A stretch of DNA of 64,000 bases from Micromonospora sediminicola. Its GTDB lineage: Bacteria > Actinomycetota > Actinomycetes > Mycobacteriales > Micromonosporaceae. Shown here in pieces: positions 46,090-55,838 of the stretch (position 1 is the stretch's first letter; each line of letters begins with the position of its first letter). Both the position numbers and the translations under genes were made by a program. The stretch spans positions 799,001 through 863,000 of the forward strand of contig NZ_FLRH01000004.1 in assembly GCF_900089585.1 (NCBI RefSeq). The letters are read 5' to 3'. Below the pieces are notes generated by a model. The model was given only the letters and a program-made list of their open reading frames with translations, searched no databases and was not told the origin of the DNA.

Positions 46090-47589
46090 TCAGGTTGCGG
46101 CGCAGCCGCCGGTGGGGGCGGGCGCCGCGGCCGGCGCGCCGATCGTCGGCAGCCCGAGCAGCACCCCCGGCGTACGCGGGGCACGTCCCGCCTCGGCCGC
46201 GTCGCCGGCCCGGGTACGCCGGTGCGCCAGCGGCGCCCCGTCGGCGTTGAGGTGGTGCGGGGCCGCGTACGTGACGGTGGTGTGCACGATGTCGCCGGGG
46301 CGGATCTGCCCGGCCAGCTCACCGGTGGCGAAGTGCACCAGCCGGCCGTCGCGGGCCCGGCCGGACATCCGGCCGGTGCGCTCGTCCTTGCGCCCCTCGC
46401 CGACGGCGACCAGCACCTCGACGGTCTCCCCGACCAGCTTCCTGTTCTCCGCCCAGGTGATCTCCTCGACGCAGGCGATCAACCGCTCGTACCGCTCCTG
46501 CACGACCTGCTTGGGCAGTTGGTCGTCCATGGTCGCGGCCGGGGTGCCGGGGCGCTTGGAGTACTGGAACGTGAACGCCGAGGAGAACCGCGCCTCGCGG
46601 ACCACGTCGAGCGTGCGCGCGAAGTCGGCCTCGGTCTCGCCGGGGAAGCCGACGATGATGTCGGTGGTGATCGCCGCGTCCGGCATCGCCGCCCGGACCT
46701 TCTCGATGATCCCCAGGTAGCGCTCCGACCGGTACGAGCGGCGCATGGCCCGCAGCACGTCGTCGGAGCCGGACTGCAACGGCATGTGCAGCGAGTGGCA
46801 GACGTTCGGCGTCTCGGCCATCGCGGCGATCACGTCGTCGGTGAAGTCCTTCGGGTGCGGGCTGGTGAACCGGACCCGCTCCAGCCCGTCGATGTCGCCG
46901 CAGGCGCGCAGCAGCTTGCCGAAGGCGTACCGGTCGCCGAACTCGACGCCGTAGGAGTTGACGTTCTGCCCGAGCAGGGTCACCTCCAGCACGCCCTCGT
47001 CGACCAGCGCGCGCACCTCGGAGAGCACGTCGCCGGGGCGGCGGTCCTTCTCCTTGCCGCGCAGGGAGGGCACGATGCAGAACGTGCAGGTGTTGTTGCA
47101 GCCGACGGAGATGGAGACCCACCCGGCGTACGTCGACTCGCGCCGGGTCGGCAGCGTGGAGGGGAAGACCTCCAGCGACTCCAGGATCTCCACCTCGGCG
47201 GTGGTGTTGTGCCGGGCCCGGTCCAACAGCACCGGCAGCGAGCCGATGTTGTGCGTGCCGAAGACCACGTCCACCCAGGGCGCCCTGCGGACGATCTCGC
47301 CGCGGTCCTTCTGGGCCAGGCAGCCGCCGACGGCGATCTGCATCCCGGGGTGCTTCGCCTTCACGGGGCGCAGATGACCCAGGTTGCCGTAGAGCCGGTT
47401 GTCGGCGTTCTCCCGGACCGCGCAGGTGTTGAACACCACCACGTCGGGCTGCTCGTCGGCCTCGGCGGCACGCACGTAGCCGGCATCCTCGAGGAGGCCG
47501 GAGATGCGCTCGGAGTCGTGCACGTTCATCTGGCAGCCGTACGTGCGCACCTGGTAGGTGCGCGGGCTGCCCGCGGCTGCGGTAGTCAT
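46090..47589 (-). CDS. miaB: tRNA-2-methylthio-N6-dimethylallyladenosine synthase
   Basis: MiaB is the radical-SAM methylthiotransferase acting after MiaA on tRNA A37. The 499-residue protein has the three N-terminal cluster cysteines (TYGCQMN, FNTCAVREN, GGCLAQKD), the radical SAM motif CNNTCTFC, RFTSPHPKDF and a C-terminal TRAM domain (ENRKLVGETVEVLVAVG). A non-conserved Ala/Pro tail ends GGCAAT. ATG 47589 is divergent from the DUF2277 gene. Confidence 0.96.
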   Translation of the reverse strand: MTTAAAGSPRTYQVRTYGCQMNVHDSERISGLLEDAGYVRAAEADEQPDVVVFNTCAVRENADNRLYGNLGHLRPVKAKHPGMQIAVGGCLAQKDRGEIVRRAPWVDVVFGTHNIGSLPVLLDRARHNTTAEVEILESLEVFPSTLPTRRESTYAGWVSISVGCNNTCTFCIVPSLRGKEKDRRPGDVLSEVRALVDEGVLEVTLLGQNVNSYGVEFGDRYAFGKLLRACGDIDGLERVRFTSPHPKDFTDDVIAAMAETPNVCHSLHMPLQSGSDDVLRAMRRSYRSERYLGIIEKVRAAMPDAAITTDIIVGFPGETEADFARTLDVVREARFSSAFTFQYSKRPGTPAATMDDQLPKQVVQERYERLIACVEEITWAENRKLVGETVEVLVAVGEGRKDERTGRMSGRARDGRLVHFATGELAGQIRPGDIVHTTVTYAAPHHLNADGAPLAHRRTRAGDAAEAGRAPRTPGVLLGLPTIGAPAAAPAPTGGCAAT

Positions 47590-47641
47590 GACCCGGACAG
47601 ACTATCCGGGTGGAGCTGGTCGGATCGAACGAGGAGGAGCC

Positions 47642-47869
47642 GTGTGCCGGAGCATCAAGACCCTGCGTGAGCCGTACGTCCCGGTGGTGACCGAGGAGGA
47701 CGTGCGGGCGGCCGCGTTGCAGTACGTCCGGAAGATCTCCGGTTTCCGCACCCCGGCGGCCCACAACGCGGCCGCGTTCGACGCCGCGGTGGACGCCGTG
47801 GCCGCCGCGACCGCCACCCTGCTCGACCAGCTCGTGGTCCGCGGCCAGCAGCCGGCGGCCCGGGGCTGA
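47642..47869 (+). CDS. DUF2277 family protein
   Basis: This 75-residue protein (VCRSIKTLREPY ... VRAAALQYVRKISGFRTPAAHNAAAFDAAVDAVAAATATLL) matches DUF2277, a small conserved family with an N-terminal C-R-x-I-x-x-L and a helical remainder. GTG 47642 has a strong GAGGAGGAG ribosome binding site. Function unknown. It is divergent from miaB and ends at a bidirectional hairpin. Confidence 0.88.
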   Translation: MCRSIKTLREPYVPVVTEEDVRAAALQYVRKISGFRTPAAHNAAAFDAAVDAVAAATATLLDQLVVRGQQPAARG

Positions 47870-47885
47870 GCCCGGATGGGGGTGT

Positions 47886-47916
47886 CGCTCGCCGCCGGTC
47901 CACGCGGCGGCGAGCG
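47886..47916. terminator. Bidirectional hairpin terminator
   Basis: A perfect 11-bp stem (47886-47896 with 47906-47916) sits between the convergent DUF2277 gene and the hypothetical gene at 47924. Confidence 0.75.
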
Positions 47917-47923
47917 GCCGGGT

Positions 47924-48403
47924 TCAGGCGGCGGCGAGCGCCGGGGCAATCGAGTCGGGGGCCCAGCGGGAGCGGTGGCACTGCGACCAGCCCCGGCAGC
48001 GCGCGTCGGCGACCGTGCAGAGCCGGTGGTGGCTGAGCACCTCCCCGTCGTCGGTGTCGGCCACGTCGAAGTGCACCGGGCGAATCGTGCCGTCCGGGGC
48101 GACGAGCAGGTGCCGGCCGGCGTCGAGCGTGTCGTCGCGCATCAGGCAGTTGCGGCCCAGCACCCGGGCCAGCGCCGCGAGGGCGGGCAGCTCGGGCAGG
48201 CGCTCGGGCACGCCGTAACAGTCGACCACGGTGCCGTACACCCCGGGCGCCTCCCACACGTCGCAGACCACCGCGTACGCGGGGAGCCGGACCGGGTCGG
48301 CGACGGCCAGGGGCATCACCACCCGGCCGAGTGCCTCGGCCAACGCCGGGTAGACCTCCACCGGCGTACCGCCGTCGATTCTCCAGTTCCACAGCTCGGT
48401 CAT
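47924..48403 (-). CDS. Hypothetical protein
   Basis: I do not recognise this 159-residue protein. It starts MTELWNWRIDGGTPVEVYPALAEALG and contains YAVVCDVWEAPGVYGTVVDCYG and a C-terminal CRGWSQCHRSRW. The four or five cysteines near the end (CTVADARCRGWSQC) could bind metal. ATG 48403 is preceded by GAGGAGG, which is itself adjacent to the GAGCGCAGCGAG repeat core at 48412-48423. No signal peptide or membrane segment is evident. Downstream of selD on the same strand with a 212-bp gap, so probably separately transcribed. Confidence 0.75.
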   Translation of the reverse strand: MTELWNWRIDGGTPVEVYPALAEALGRVVMPLAVADPVRLPAYAVVCDVWEAPGVYGTVVDCYGVPERLPELPALAALARVLGRNCLMRDDTLDAGRHLLVAPDGTIRPVHFDVADTDDGEVLSHHRLCTVADARCRGWSQCHRSRWAPDSIAPALAAA

Positions 48404-48411
48404 GCCGCCTC

Positions 48412-48423
48412 CTCGCTGCGCTC
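48412..48423. repeat. GAGCGCAGCGAG repeat core upstream of 48403 gene
   Basis: Third copy of the 12-mer; on the minus strand it reads directly into the GAGGAGG ribosome binding site of the gene starting at 48403. Confidence 0.45.
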
Positions 48424-48615
48424 GTTCCACCGGCCTCCGGATCGGGCCTCTGTATCGATGGTGGGGTGCATTTGACCTCAGCCGGGGGCAAGTTACCGGT
48501 CTGTGACCATTCCGGGCAAAATTTCCCCGGGCGACGTTGCCCTGAGTAGCGGGAAGATGACAGTTTATCGGGTATCGTGCCGCGTTCGCGTCCTGCCGCG
48601 CCGAGGCGGCGACGC

Positions 48616-49605
48616 TCAGCGGAGCCGGACCAGGTGGTCCGAGGCCGGCAGCAGCTCGCCGATCACCGTGCCGCCCGGCACCTCCCCCGCGACCAGCAGG
48701 CCGCCGGAGGTCTGCGCGTCGGCCAGCAGCAGCCGCTCGGACTCGCCGGCGGCGCCGAAATCGGTCCACGGGGTGACCCAGTCCAGGTTGCGCCGGGTGC
48801 CGCCGCTGACGTAACCGTCCCGCAGCGCCTCCCGCGCGCCCGCCAGGTACGGCACGGCCGCCATGTCGATCGCCACCGTGAGCCGACTGGCGCGGGCCAG
48901 CTTCGAGGCGTGCCCGAGCAGGCCGAAGCCGGTCACGTCGGTGCCGCAGCGGATGCCGGCGTCCACCGCCGCCCGGGCCGCGTCCCGGTTCAGCCGGGCC
49001 ATCGACGCCACCGCCTCAGCGAACCGTTCGCCGGTCTGCTTGTGCCGGGTGTTGAGCACGCCGACGCCGAGCGGCTTGGTCAACGACAGCGGCAGGCCGG
49101 CCCGGCCCGCGTCCAGCGTGATCAGCTGCTCCGGCCGGACCACACCGGTGACCGCCAGGCCGTACTTCGGGCCGTCGTCGTCCACGCTGTGCCCGCCGGC
49201 CAGGTGGCAGTTCGCCTCCCGGGCCACGTCCAGGCCGCCACGCAGCACCTCGCGCGCCAGCTCCGGCGGGAGCACGCCACGCGGCCAGCAGAGCAGGTTG
49301 AGCGCGACGAGCGGGGTGCCGCCCATCGCGTACACGTCGGAGAGCGCGTTGGCCGCGGCGATCCGCCCCCAGTCGTACGCGTCGTCGACCACCGGGGTGA
49401 AGAAGTCGGCGGTGCTGACCAGGCCGGTCCGCTCGTCCAGCCGGACCACCGCGGCGTCGTCGCCGTTCTCCAGGCCGACCAGCAGGTCGGTCGAGCCGCC
49501 GGTGGCGCCGAGCCCGGCGACCATCGCCTCCAGCTCCCCCGGCGGGATCTTGCAGGCGCAGCCGCCGCCGCGGGCGTAGTCGGTCAGCCGGATCGCATCG
49601 GTCAT
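48616..49605 (-). CDS. selD: Selenide, water dikinase
   Basis: SelD makes selenophosphate from selenide and ATP. The 329-residue protein carries the catalytic motif GGGCACKIPPGEL (Cys and Lys; the catalytic position is Cys, encoded by TGC, not selenocysteine), ENGDDAAVVRLDE, STADFFTPVVDDAYDWGRIAAAN and CGTDVTGFGLLGHA. ATG 49605 chosen; the frame continues upstream into sequence antisense to the ABC transporter and is rejected there. No selA, selB, selC or mnmH is in the window, so whether the product feeds Sec-tRNA or selenouridine is open. Confidence 0.94.
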   Translation of the reverse strand: MTDAIRLTDYARGGGCACKIPPGELEAMVAGLGATGGSTDLLVGLENGDDAAVVRLDERTGLVSTADFFTPVVDDAYDWGRIAAANALSDVYAMGGTPLVALNLLCWPRGVLPPELAREVLRGGLDVAREANCHLAGGHSVDDDGPKYGLAVTGVVRPEQLITLDAGRAGLPLSLTKPLGVGVLNTRHKQTGERFAEAVASMARLNRDAARAAVDAGIRCGTDVTGFGLLGHASKLARASRLTVAIDMAAVPYLAGAREALRDGYVSGGTRRNLDWVTPWTDFGAAGESERLLLADAQTSGGLLVAGEVPGGTVIGELLPASDHLVRLR

Positions 49606-49720
49606 CGCCTCATGATCTCCGCGACACGGCACCGCCGCCACTCGGACGCACCGGTCGGTGACGGAATTCGGACGCGCCGGCACGCCGGTGACCGGTGTTA
49701 CCGCTCCGTGACCATCTGGG

Positions 49721-49751
49721 TTGCGTTCTGCCACATCAGGCCGCCTACAGT
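49721..49751 (+). promoter_or_regulatory. Possible promoter of glutamate ABC operon
   Basis: TTGCGT (49721-49726) and TACAGT (49746-49751) are 19 nt apart, somewhat longer than ideal. They would start transcription just before the hairpin at 49761. Confidence 0.35.
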
Positions 49752-49760
49752 TGCCCAACC

Positions 49761-49780
49761 GGGGGGTCGACCGACCCCCC
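49761..49780 (+). promoter_or_regulatory. Perfect hairpin in leader of ABC operon
   Basis: GGGGGGTCG-AC-CGACCCCCC is a perfect 9-bp dyad about 33 bp before the start codon of the ATPase gene. It may be an operator, a leader-stabilising hairpin or an attenuator. Confidence 0.5.
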
Positions 49781-49813
49781 GTTCCGGCACGGACGACAGG
49801 GACGGTGGACGAC

Positions 49814-50560
49814 GTGACGACGGGCGACCCGCTGATCGTGCTCGACGGGGTCAACAAGTGGTTCGGGCCGCTGCACGTGCTCGACGACGTGTCCCTCTCC
49901 GTCGGCCGGGGCGAGGTGGTCGTCGTGATCGGCCCGTCCGGCTCCGGCAAGTCGACGCTGTGCCGCGCCATCAACCGGCTGGAGCCGATCAACGAGGGCA
50001 CCATCACGTTCGACGGGCAGCCGCTGCCGGCCGAGGGCAAGCCCCTGGCCAAGCTGCGCAGCGAGGTCGGCATGGTGTTCCAGTCGTTCAACCTCTTCGC
50101 GCACAAGACCATCCTGGAGAACGTCACGCTCGGACCGGTCAAGGTGCGCAAGGAGAAGCCGGCCGCCGCCCGCGAGCGCGGGCTGGCCCTGCTCGACCGC
50201 GTCGGCATCGCCAACCAGGCGGACAAGTACCCGGCCCAGCTCTCCGGCGGCCAGCAGCAGCGGGCGGCCATCGCCCGCGCGCTGGCCATGCAGCCCAAGG
50301 CGATGCTCTTCGACGAGCCGACCAGCGCGCTGGACCCGGAGATGGTCGGCGAGGTTCTCGACGTGATGACGTCGTTGGCCCGCGACGGCATGACCATGGT
50401 CGTGGTCACCCACGAGATGGGCTTCGCCCGGCACGCGGCGAACCGGGTCATCTTCATGGCCGACGGCAAGCTGGTCGAGGACGCCCCGCCGGCCGAGTTC
50501 TTCGCGAACCCGCGCAGCGAGCGGGCCAAGGACTTCCTCTCCAAGATCCTCACGCACTGA
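49814..50560 (+). CDS. gluA: Glutamate-type ABC transporter ATP-binding protein
   Basis: This 248-residue ATPase of the polar amino acid transporter family has Walker A GPSGSGKST (about 38-46), Q-loop VFQSFNLFAHKTILEN, signature LSGGQQQR, Walker B AMLFDEPTSALD and H-loop VVTHEMGF. It is the first gene of an operon with a binding protein and two permeases, in the order of corynebacterial gluABCD. GTG 49814 is used; GTG 49805 in frame is too close to the AGGGA ribosome binding site. The gluA label rests on operon order and family. Confidence 0.93.
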   Translation: MTTGDPLIVLDGVNKWFGPLHVLDDVSLSVGRGEVVVVIGPSGSGKSTLCRAINRLEPINEGTITFDGQPLPAEGKPLAKLRSEVGMVFQSFNLFAHKTILENVTLGPVKVRKEKPAAARERGLALLDRVGIANQADKYPAQLSGGQQQRAAIARALAMQPKAMLFDEPTSALDPEMVGEVLDVMTSLARDGMTMVVVTHEMGFARHAANRVIFMADGKLVEDAPPAEFFANPRSERAKDFLSKILTH

Positions 50561-50612
50561 GCGTCCGTAGTGGAGTCGTCCCCGGGCGGCTCCGTCGAAG
50601 AAGGAGATGAGT

Positions 50613-51548
50613 ATGCGTTACAAGCGCGTGGCGGCGGTGGCCATGATGGCCTCGCTCGCCCTGTCCGCGGCCGCCTGCGGCAAGGAGGGGAACCCCACCC
50701 CGAGCGGCGGCGGCAACGCCAGCGGCGGTGCGCAGTCCGACAACTGCACCACCTCGGGCGCCACCTTCACCCCCAAGACGGACGCCAACGTCGCCGGCAG
50801 CCCGGCCTTCCAGAAGATCAAGACGGCCGGCAAGGTCGTCGTCGGCGTCAAGTTCGACCAGCCGAACCTCGGCTACAAGGACGCCCAGGGCAAGCGCTGC
50901 GGCTTCGACATCGAGATCGCCCAGTACGTCGCCAGCACGCTCGGCGTCGACCCGGCGAAGATCGAGTACAAGGAGATCGCCTCCGCCAACCGGGAGACCG
51001 CGATCAAGGGCGGCGAGATCGACTACTACGTCGGCACCTACTCGATCACCGACAAGCGCAAGAACGACGTCTCCTTCGCCGGCCCGTACTTCGTCGCCGG
51101 CCAGGACCTGCTGGTCCGCAAGGACGACTCCTCGATCACCGGCAAGGACGCGCTCAAGGGCAAGAAGGTCTGCTCGGCCACCGGCTCCACCCCGATCCAG
51201 AAGGTCCGGGACGAGGGCATGACCGAGCCGGAGAACATCGTCGAGTTCAAGACCTACTCCGAGTGCGTCTCCCAGCTGCTCGACAAGAAGGTCGACGCGG
51301 TCACCACCGACGACGCCATCCTCAAGGGCTACGCCGCGCAGAACCCGGACGAGCTCAAGGTCGTCGGCCAGCCGTTCAGCACCGAGAAGTACGGCATCGG
51401 CCTGCCCAAGGACGACAAGGCGATGCGCGACTACGTGAACGACCAGATCGAGGCGGCGTTCACCGACGGCACCTGGAAGAAGATCTACGACGGCACGCTG
51501 GGCAAGTCCGGCTCGCCGGCCACCCCGCCGCAGCTCGAGCGGTACTGA
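50613..51548 (+). CDS. gluB: Glutamate-binding lipoprotein
   Basis: This 311-residue solute-binding lipoprotein has a signal sequence with lipobox LSAAAC (Cys near 23), a short Gly/Ser linker and a type II periplasmic binding fold: VVGVKFDQPNLGYKDAQGKRCGFDIEIAQYVASTLG, SANRETAIKGGEIDYYVGTYSITDKRK and VCSATGSTPIQKVRDEG. It captures glutamate or a related amino acid for the permeases downstream. ATG 50613 is preferred because AAGGAG lies 6 nt upstream; ATG 50607 directly abuts that site. Confidence 0.93.
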   Translation: MRYKRVAAVAMMASLALSAAACGKEGNPTPSGGGNASGGAQSDNCTTSGATFTPKTDANVAGSPAFQKIKTAGKVVVGVKFDQPNLGYKDAQGKRCGFDIEIAQYVASTLGVDPAKIEYKEIASANRETAIKGGEIDYYVGTYSITDKRKNDVSFAGPYFVAGQDLLVRKDDSSITGKDALKGKKVCSATGSTPIQKVRDEGMTEPENIVEFKTYSECVSQLLDKKVDAVTTDDAILKGYAAQNPDELKVVGQPFSTEKYGIGLPKDDKAMRDYVNDQIEAAFTDGTWKKIYDGTLGKSGSPATPPQLERY

Positions 51549-51569
51549 CGGTCCGCCACCCGACGTCGC

Positions 51570-51601
51570 GCCGGGCGGGGAGGTCCTCCTCCCCGCCCGG
51601 C
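51570..51601 (+). terminator. Intercistronic hairpin
   Basis: A perfect 14-bp stem (51570-51583 with 51588-51601) between gluB and gluC. Such hairpins commonly attenuate read-through or protect the binding-protein mRNA so it is made in excess of the permeases. Confidence 0.75.
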
Positions 51602-51627
51602 CCCGTCTGACAGTCTGAGAGCGAGGC

Positions 51628-52284
51628 ATGGGCGAGTTCTTCCGCGTCCTCACGGACAACGCGAGCCTGTTCCGCGACGGGTTCCTCACCACCGTCGAGC
51701 TGTTCCTGATCGCCGCCGTCGGCAGCCTCGTCCTCGGCACGCTGCTCGGCGCGATGCGGGTGTCGCCGGTCCCCGCCCTACGGGCCTTCGGCGCCACCTA
51801 CGTCAACCTGATCCGCAACACCCCGCTGACGCTGGTGTTCGCGTTCCTCGTCTTCGCGGTGCCGAAGCTGGACGTCAACATCGACTACTTCCCGAGCGCC
51901 TGCATCGCGCTGATCGCCTACACCTCGGCGTTCATCTGCGAGGTGGTCCGCTCGGGCGTCAACACGGTCGCGACCGGCCAGGCCGAGGCCGCCCGGGCGC
52001 TGGGCATGACGTTCGGGCAGGTGCTCACGCTGATCGTGCTGCCGCAGGCGCTGCGGGCCATGGTCCCGCCGCTGATGAGCGTGCTCATCGCCATGTTGAA
52101 GAACACCACGATCGCCGCCGGTTTCTCCGTGCTGGAGGCCGGCGCCATCCCGGCGTACATGGCCGAACGGGGTGAGCCGCAGTTCGCCGTGCTCACCTGG
52201 ATCGTGATCGGCTTCCTCATCCTGATCATCCCGCTGGTGGTGCTCCAGCGGTTCCTCGAGCGTAAGTGGGCGGTGGCCCGATGA
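51628..52284 (+). CDS. gluC: Amino acid ABC transporter permease
   Basis: A 218-residue permease of the HisM/GlnP type: FFRVLTDNASLFRDGFLTTVELFLIAAVGSLVLG at the start, five hydrophobic helices and the EAA loop AEAARALGMTFGQVLTLIVLPQALRAMVPP, where the ATPase docks. ATG 51628 with GAGCGAGG upstream. Stop overlaps the gluD start by 4 nt. Confidence 0.93.
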   Translation: MGEFFRVLTDNASLFRDGFLTTVELFLIAAVGSLVLGTLLGAMRVSPVPALRAFGATYVNLIRNTPLTLVFAFLVFAVPKLDVNIDYFPSACIALIAYTSAFICEVVRSGVNTVATGQAEAARALGMTFGQVLTLIVLPQALRAMVPPLMSVLIAMLKNTTIAAGFSVLEAGAIPAYMAERGEPQFAVLTWIVIGFLILIIPLVVLQRFLERKWAVAR

Positions 52285-53159
52285 GCAGCAGCAGCGTCCT
52301 CTACGACCTTCCCGGCCCGAAGGCCCGGCTGCGCAACCGGATCCTCGGCGTCGTCTCGATCGCCGCGATCCTCGCCCTGATCGCGTTCGTGATCTACAAG
52401 TTCGACCAGACCGGCCAGTTCGAGGCCCGCAGGTGGGAGCAGTTCCAGTACGCCGCGGTGCAGCGGGAACTGCTCAACGGCCTGTTGGCCACGCTGAAGG
52501 CCGCCGCCGTCGCCACCGTGCTGGCACTGCTGTTCGGTGCGTTCTTCGCCAGCGCCCGGCTCAGTGACAAGTGGGCGTTCCGGGCGCCGGCCACCTTCGT
52601 GGTGGAGCTGTTCCGGGCCATCCCGCTGCTGATCCTGATCTTCTTCGGCTACTACGTGCCGTTGCAGTACGGCTGGCCGATCGACAAGTTCTGGGCGCTG
52701 GTCATCGGCCTGACGCTCTACAACGGCTCGGTGCTCGCGGAGATCTTCCGCGCCGGCATCAACGCCGTGCCGTACGGGCAGACCGAGGGCGCGTACGCGG
52801 TGGGCCTGCGCAAGAACCAGGTGCTGCGGCTGATCCTGCTGCCGCAGGCGTTCCGCGCGATGCTGCCGGCGATCGTGAGCCAGCTCGTCGTGCTGCTCAA
52901 GGACACCGCGCTCGGCTTCATCATCACGTACCCGGAGCTGCTCTTCGCGGGCAAGCAGATCGGCGGCCGGCTGGCGTTCGGCCTGCCGTACGTCCCGACG
53001 TACCTGATCGTCGCGGCCATCTACATCAGCATCTGTGGCCTGCTGTCGGTCCTGGCCTGGTGGCTGCAGAAGCGGCTGACCCGGCTGCCGCGCAGCGCGG
53101 CCAAGCCGCTCCCGTCGACGCAGACCGACGGCGGCACCGGCGCCACCCAGCTGGTCTGA
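52281..53159 (+). CDS. gluD: Amino acid ABC transporter permease
   Basis: This 292-residue partner permease has a longer N-terminal cytoplasmic part (VLYDLPGPKARLRNRILG) before its helices, the EAA loop TEGAYAVGLRKNQVLRLILLPQAFRAMLP and a charged C-terminal tail. Coupled to gluC by ATGA overlap. A strong bidirectional hairpin separates it from rny. Confidence 0.93.
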   Translation: MSSSSVLYDLPGPKARLRNRILGVVSIAAILALIAFVIYKFDQTGQFEARRWEQFQYAAVQRELLNGLLATLKAAAVATVLALLFGAFFASARLSDKWAFRAPATFVVELFRAIPLLILIFFGYYVPLQYGWPIDKFWALVIGLTLYNGSVLAEIFRAGINAVPYGQTEGAYAVGLRKNQVLRLILLPQAFRAMLPAIVSQLVVLLKDTALGFIITYPELLFAGKQIGGRLAFGLPYVPTYLIVAAIYISICGLLSVLAWWLQKRLTRLPRSAAKPLPSTQTDGGTGATQLV

Positions 53160-53175
53160 GACCGGCGGACCCGAA

Positions 53176-53208
53176 GCGGGCGGGTGGGGGACTCCCCCAC
53201 CCGCCCGC
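53176..53208. terminator. Bidirectional hairpin terminator
   Basis: A perfect 15-bp stem (53176-53190 with 53194-53208) between the convergent gluD and rny genes. Confidence 0.85.
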
Positions 53209-53226
53209 TCTCCGTTGCCCTGCCGC

Positions 53227-54989
<1,763 letters not shown>

Positions 54990-54993
<4 letters not shown>

Positions 54994-55217
54994 GCCGTCG
55001 CTCCGCACCGGTACGTCGCCCCGCCGCCGACCCGCCGCGCCTCGCCCACAGGCCGTGGTTCACCGGCGCGTCGTGGCTCACCGGCCTGTCGTGGCTCACC
55101 GGCCTGGGGTGGCTCACCAGCCTGGGGTGGCTCACCAGCCTGTCGTGCGCGGTCGCCCGGCGAGGAACGGCCGGGACCGTGTGGCAGACCGCCGGTGAAC
55201 CTGTGCCGCCCCGCCAT
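54990..55217 (-). CDS. Small repeat protein upstream of RNase Y
   Basis: I do not recognise this 75-residue frame. It reads MAGRHRFTGGLPHGPGRSSPG, then five six-residue repeats of the type QAGEPP/RQAGEPR, then a basic Gly-rich tail. Support for translation: ATG 55217 follows a strong AGGGGAGG at good spacing, the repeat period is 18 bp (in frame), and its TGA overlaps the rny ATG (ATGA), which would couple the two. Against: low complexity and no known family. It may be a leader peptide or an alternative part of the rny mRNA leader. Confidence 0.5.
55057..55146. repeat. Five 18-bp tandem repeats
   Basis: Units GGCTCACCGGCCTGTCGT-like at 55057, 55075, 55093, 55111 and 55129, differing at one to four positions, lie inside the small frame upstream of rny. 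Confidence 0.88.
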
Positions 55218-55838
55218 GGCCGCCTCCCCTGAACGTCGGCGCCGCAGGACGCGCGCGAAGGGGCACGCACCTGCGGCTCTGGACGCCCGACCGGAGCGGC
55301 TGGCTGTGGGTAGCTTTCCGTCGGCGGTGCCCCTCACGGGAACCGCCGGCGGCCGGTTGCAGTTGTCGGACGCTCCGGACCGGGTCCGGAGCGGCCGTCA
55401 AGGGGCCGGTGAAGCTGGCCAAAGTGATGCTGTTCTGTTACGCGATCTATGTTGTGCGCTTAGCCTGCGCTGGTCGGGCAAAGTGAGCCTGTATGGCGAG
55501 GCTAGGTCGCGAGGGGCCCTCCGGTCAAGAAGTCATGATCAAACCACCCGGACGGAGAGAAGTTGCCTGGTCACGCGGCGTCGATCAGATGCCGGACACG
55601 CGCGGACAAAACCCGCCCCCCGTCACCTCACCGTGACCTTCCCGTCCTGCTCAACCCGCATCCGGCCGGCCGCCTCCCGAGCCCACGCTCCACTTCGGTG
55701 ACCAAGGAGTTGGCGTCTGCCCCGGCGACGCCAACTCCTTGATCAGAAACGACAGGTTCCGGCCCGGGACGGGAGGGGACGGGGCGAGCCGGCCCGGCGG
55801 GAGGAGCGGGCCGGGAGGGGTCGGGGGTAGCGCAGAGG
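55218..55838. other. Intergenic region upstream of rny, 621 bp
   Basis: Same-strand gap between the BKACE gene and the small frame before rny. It holds the hairpin at 55703-55741 and must hold the rny promoter, which I could not assign with confidence. The stretch 55430-55570 is clearly more AT-rich than its surroundings. No supportable gene or known riboswitch was seen. Confidence 0.5.
55703..55741. terminator. Hairpin, likely terminator of BKACE gene
   Basis: A perfect 15-bp stem (55703-55717 with 55727-55741), CAAGGAGTTGGCGTC and its complement, lies about 100 bp past the minus-strand BKACE stop. Confidence 0.65.

Noticed and set aside
49606..50553. N-terminal extension of SelD
   Set aside because: It is antisense to the ABC ATPase gene; SelD family length is reached from ATG 49605.
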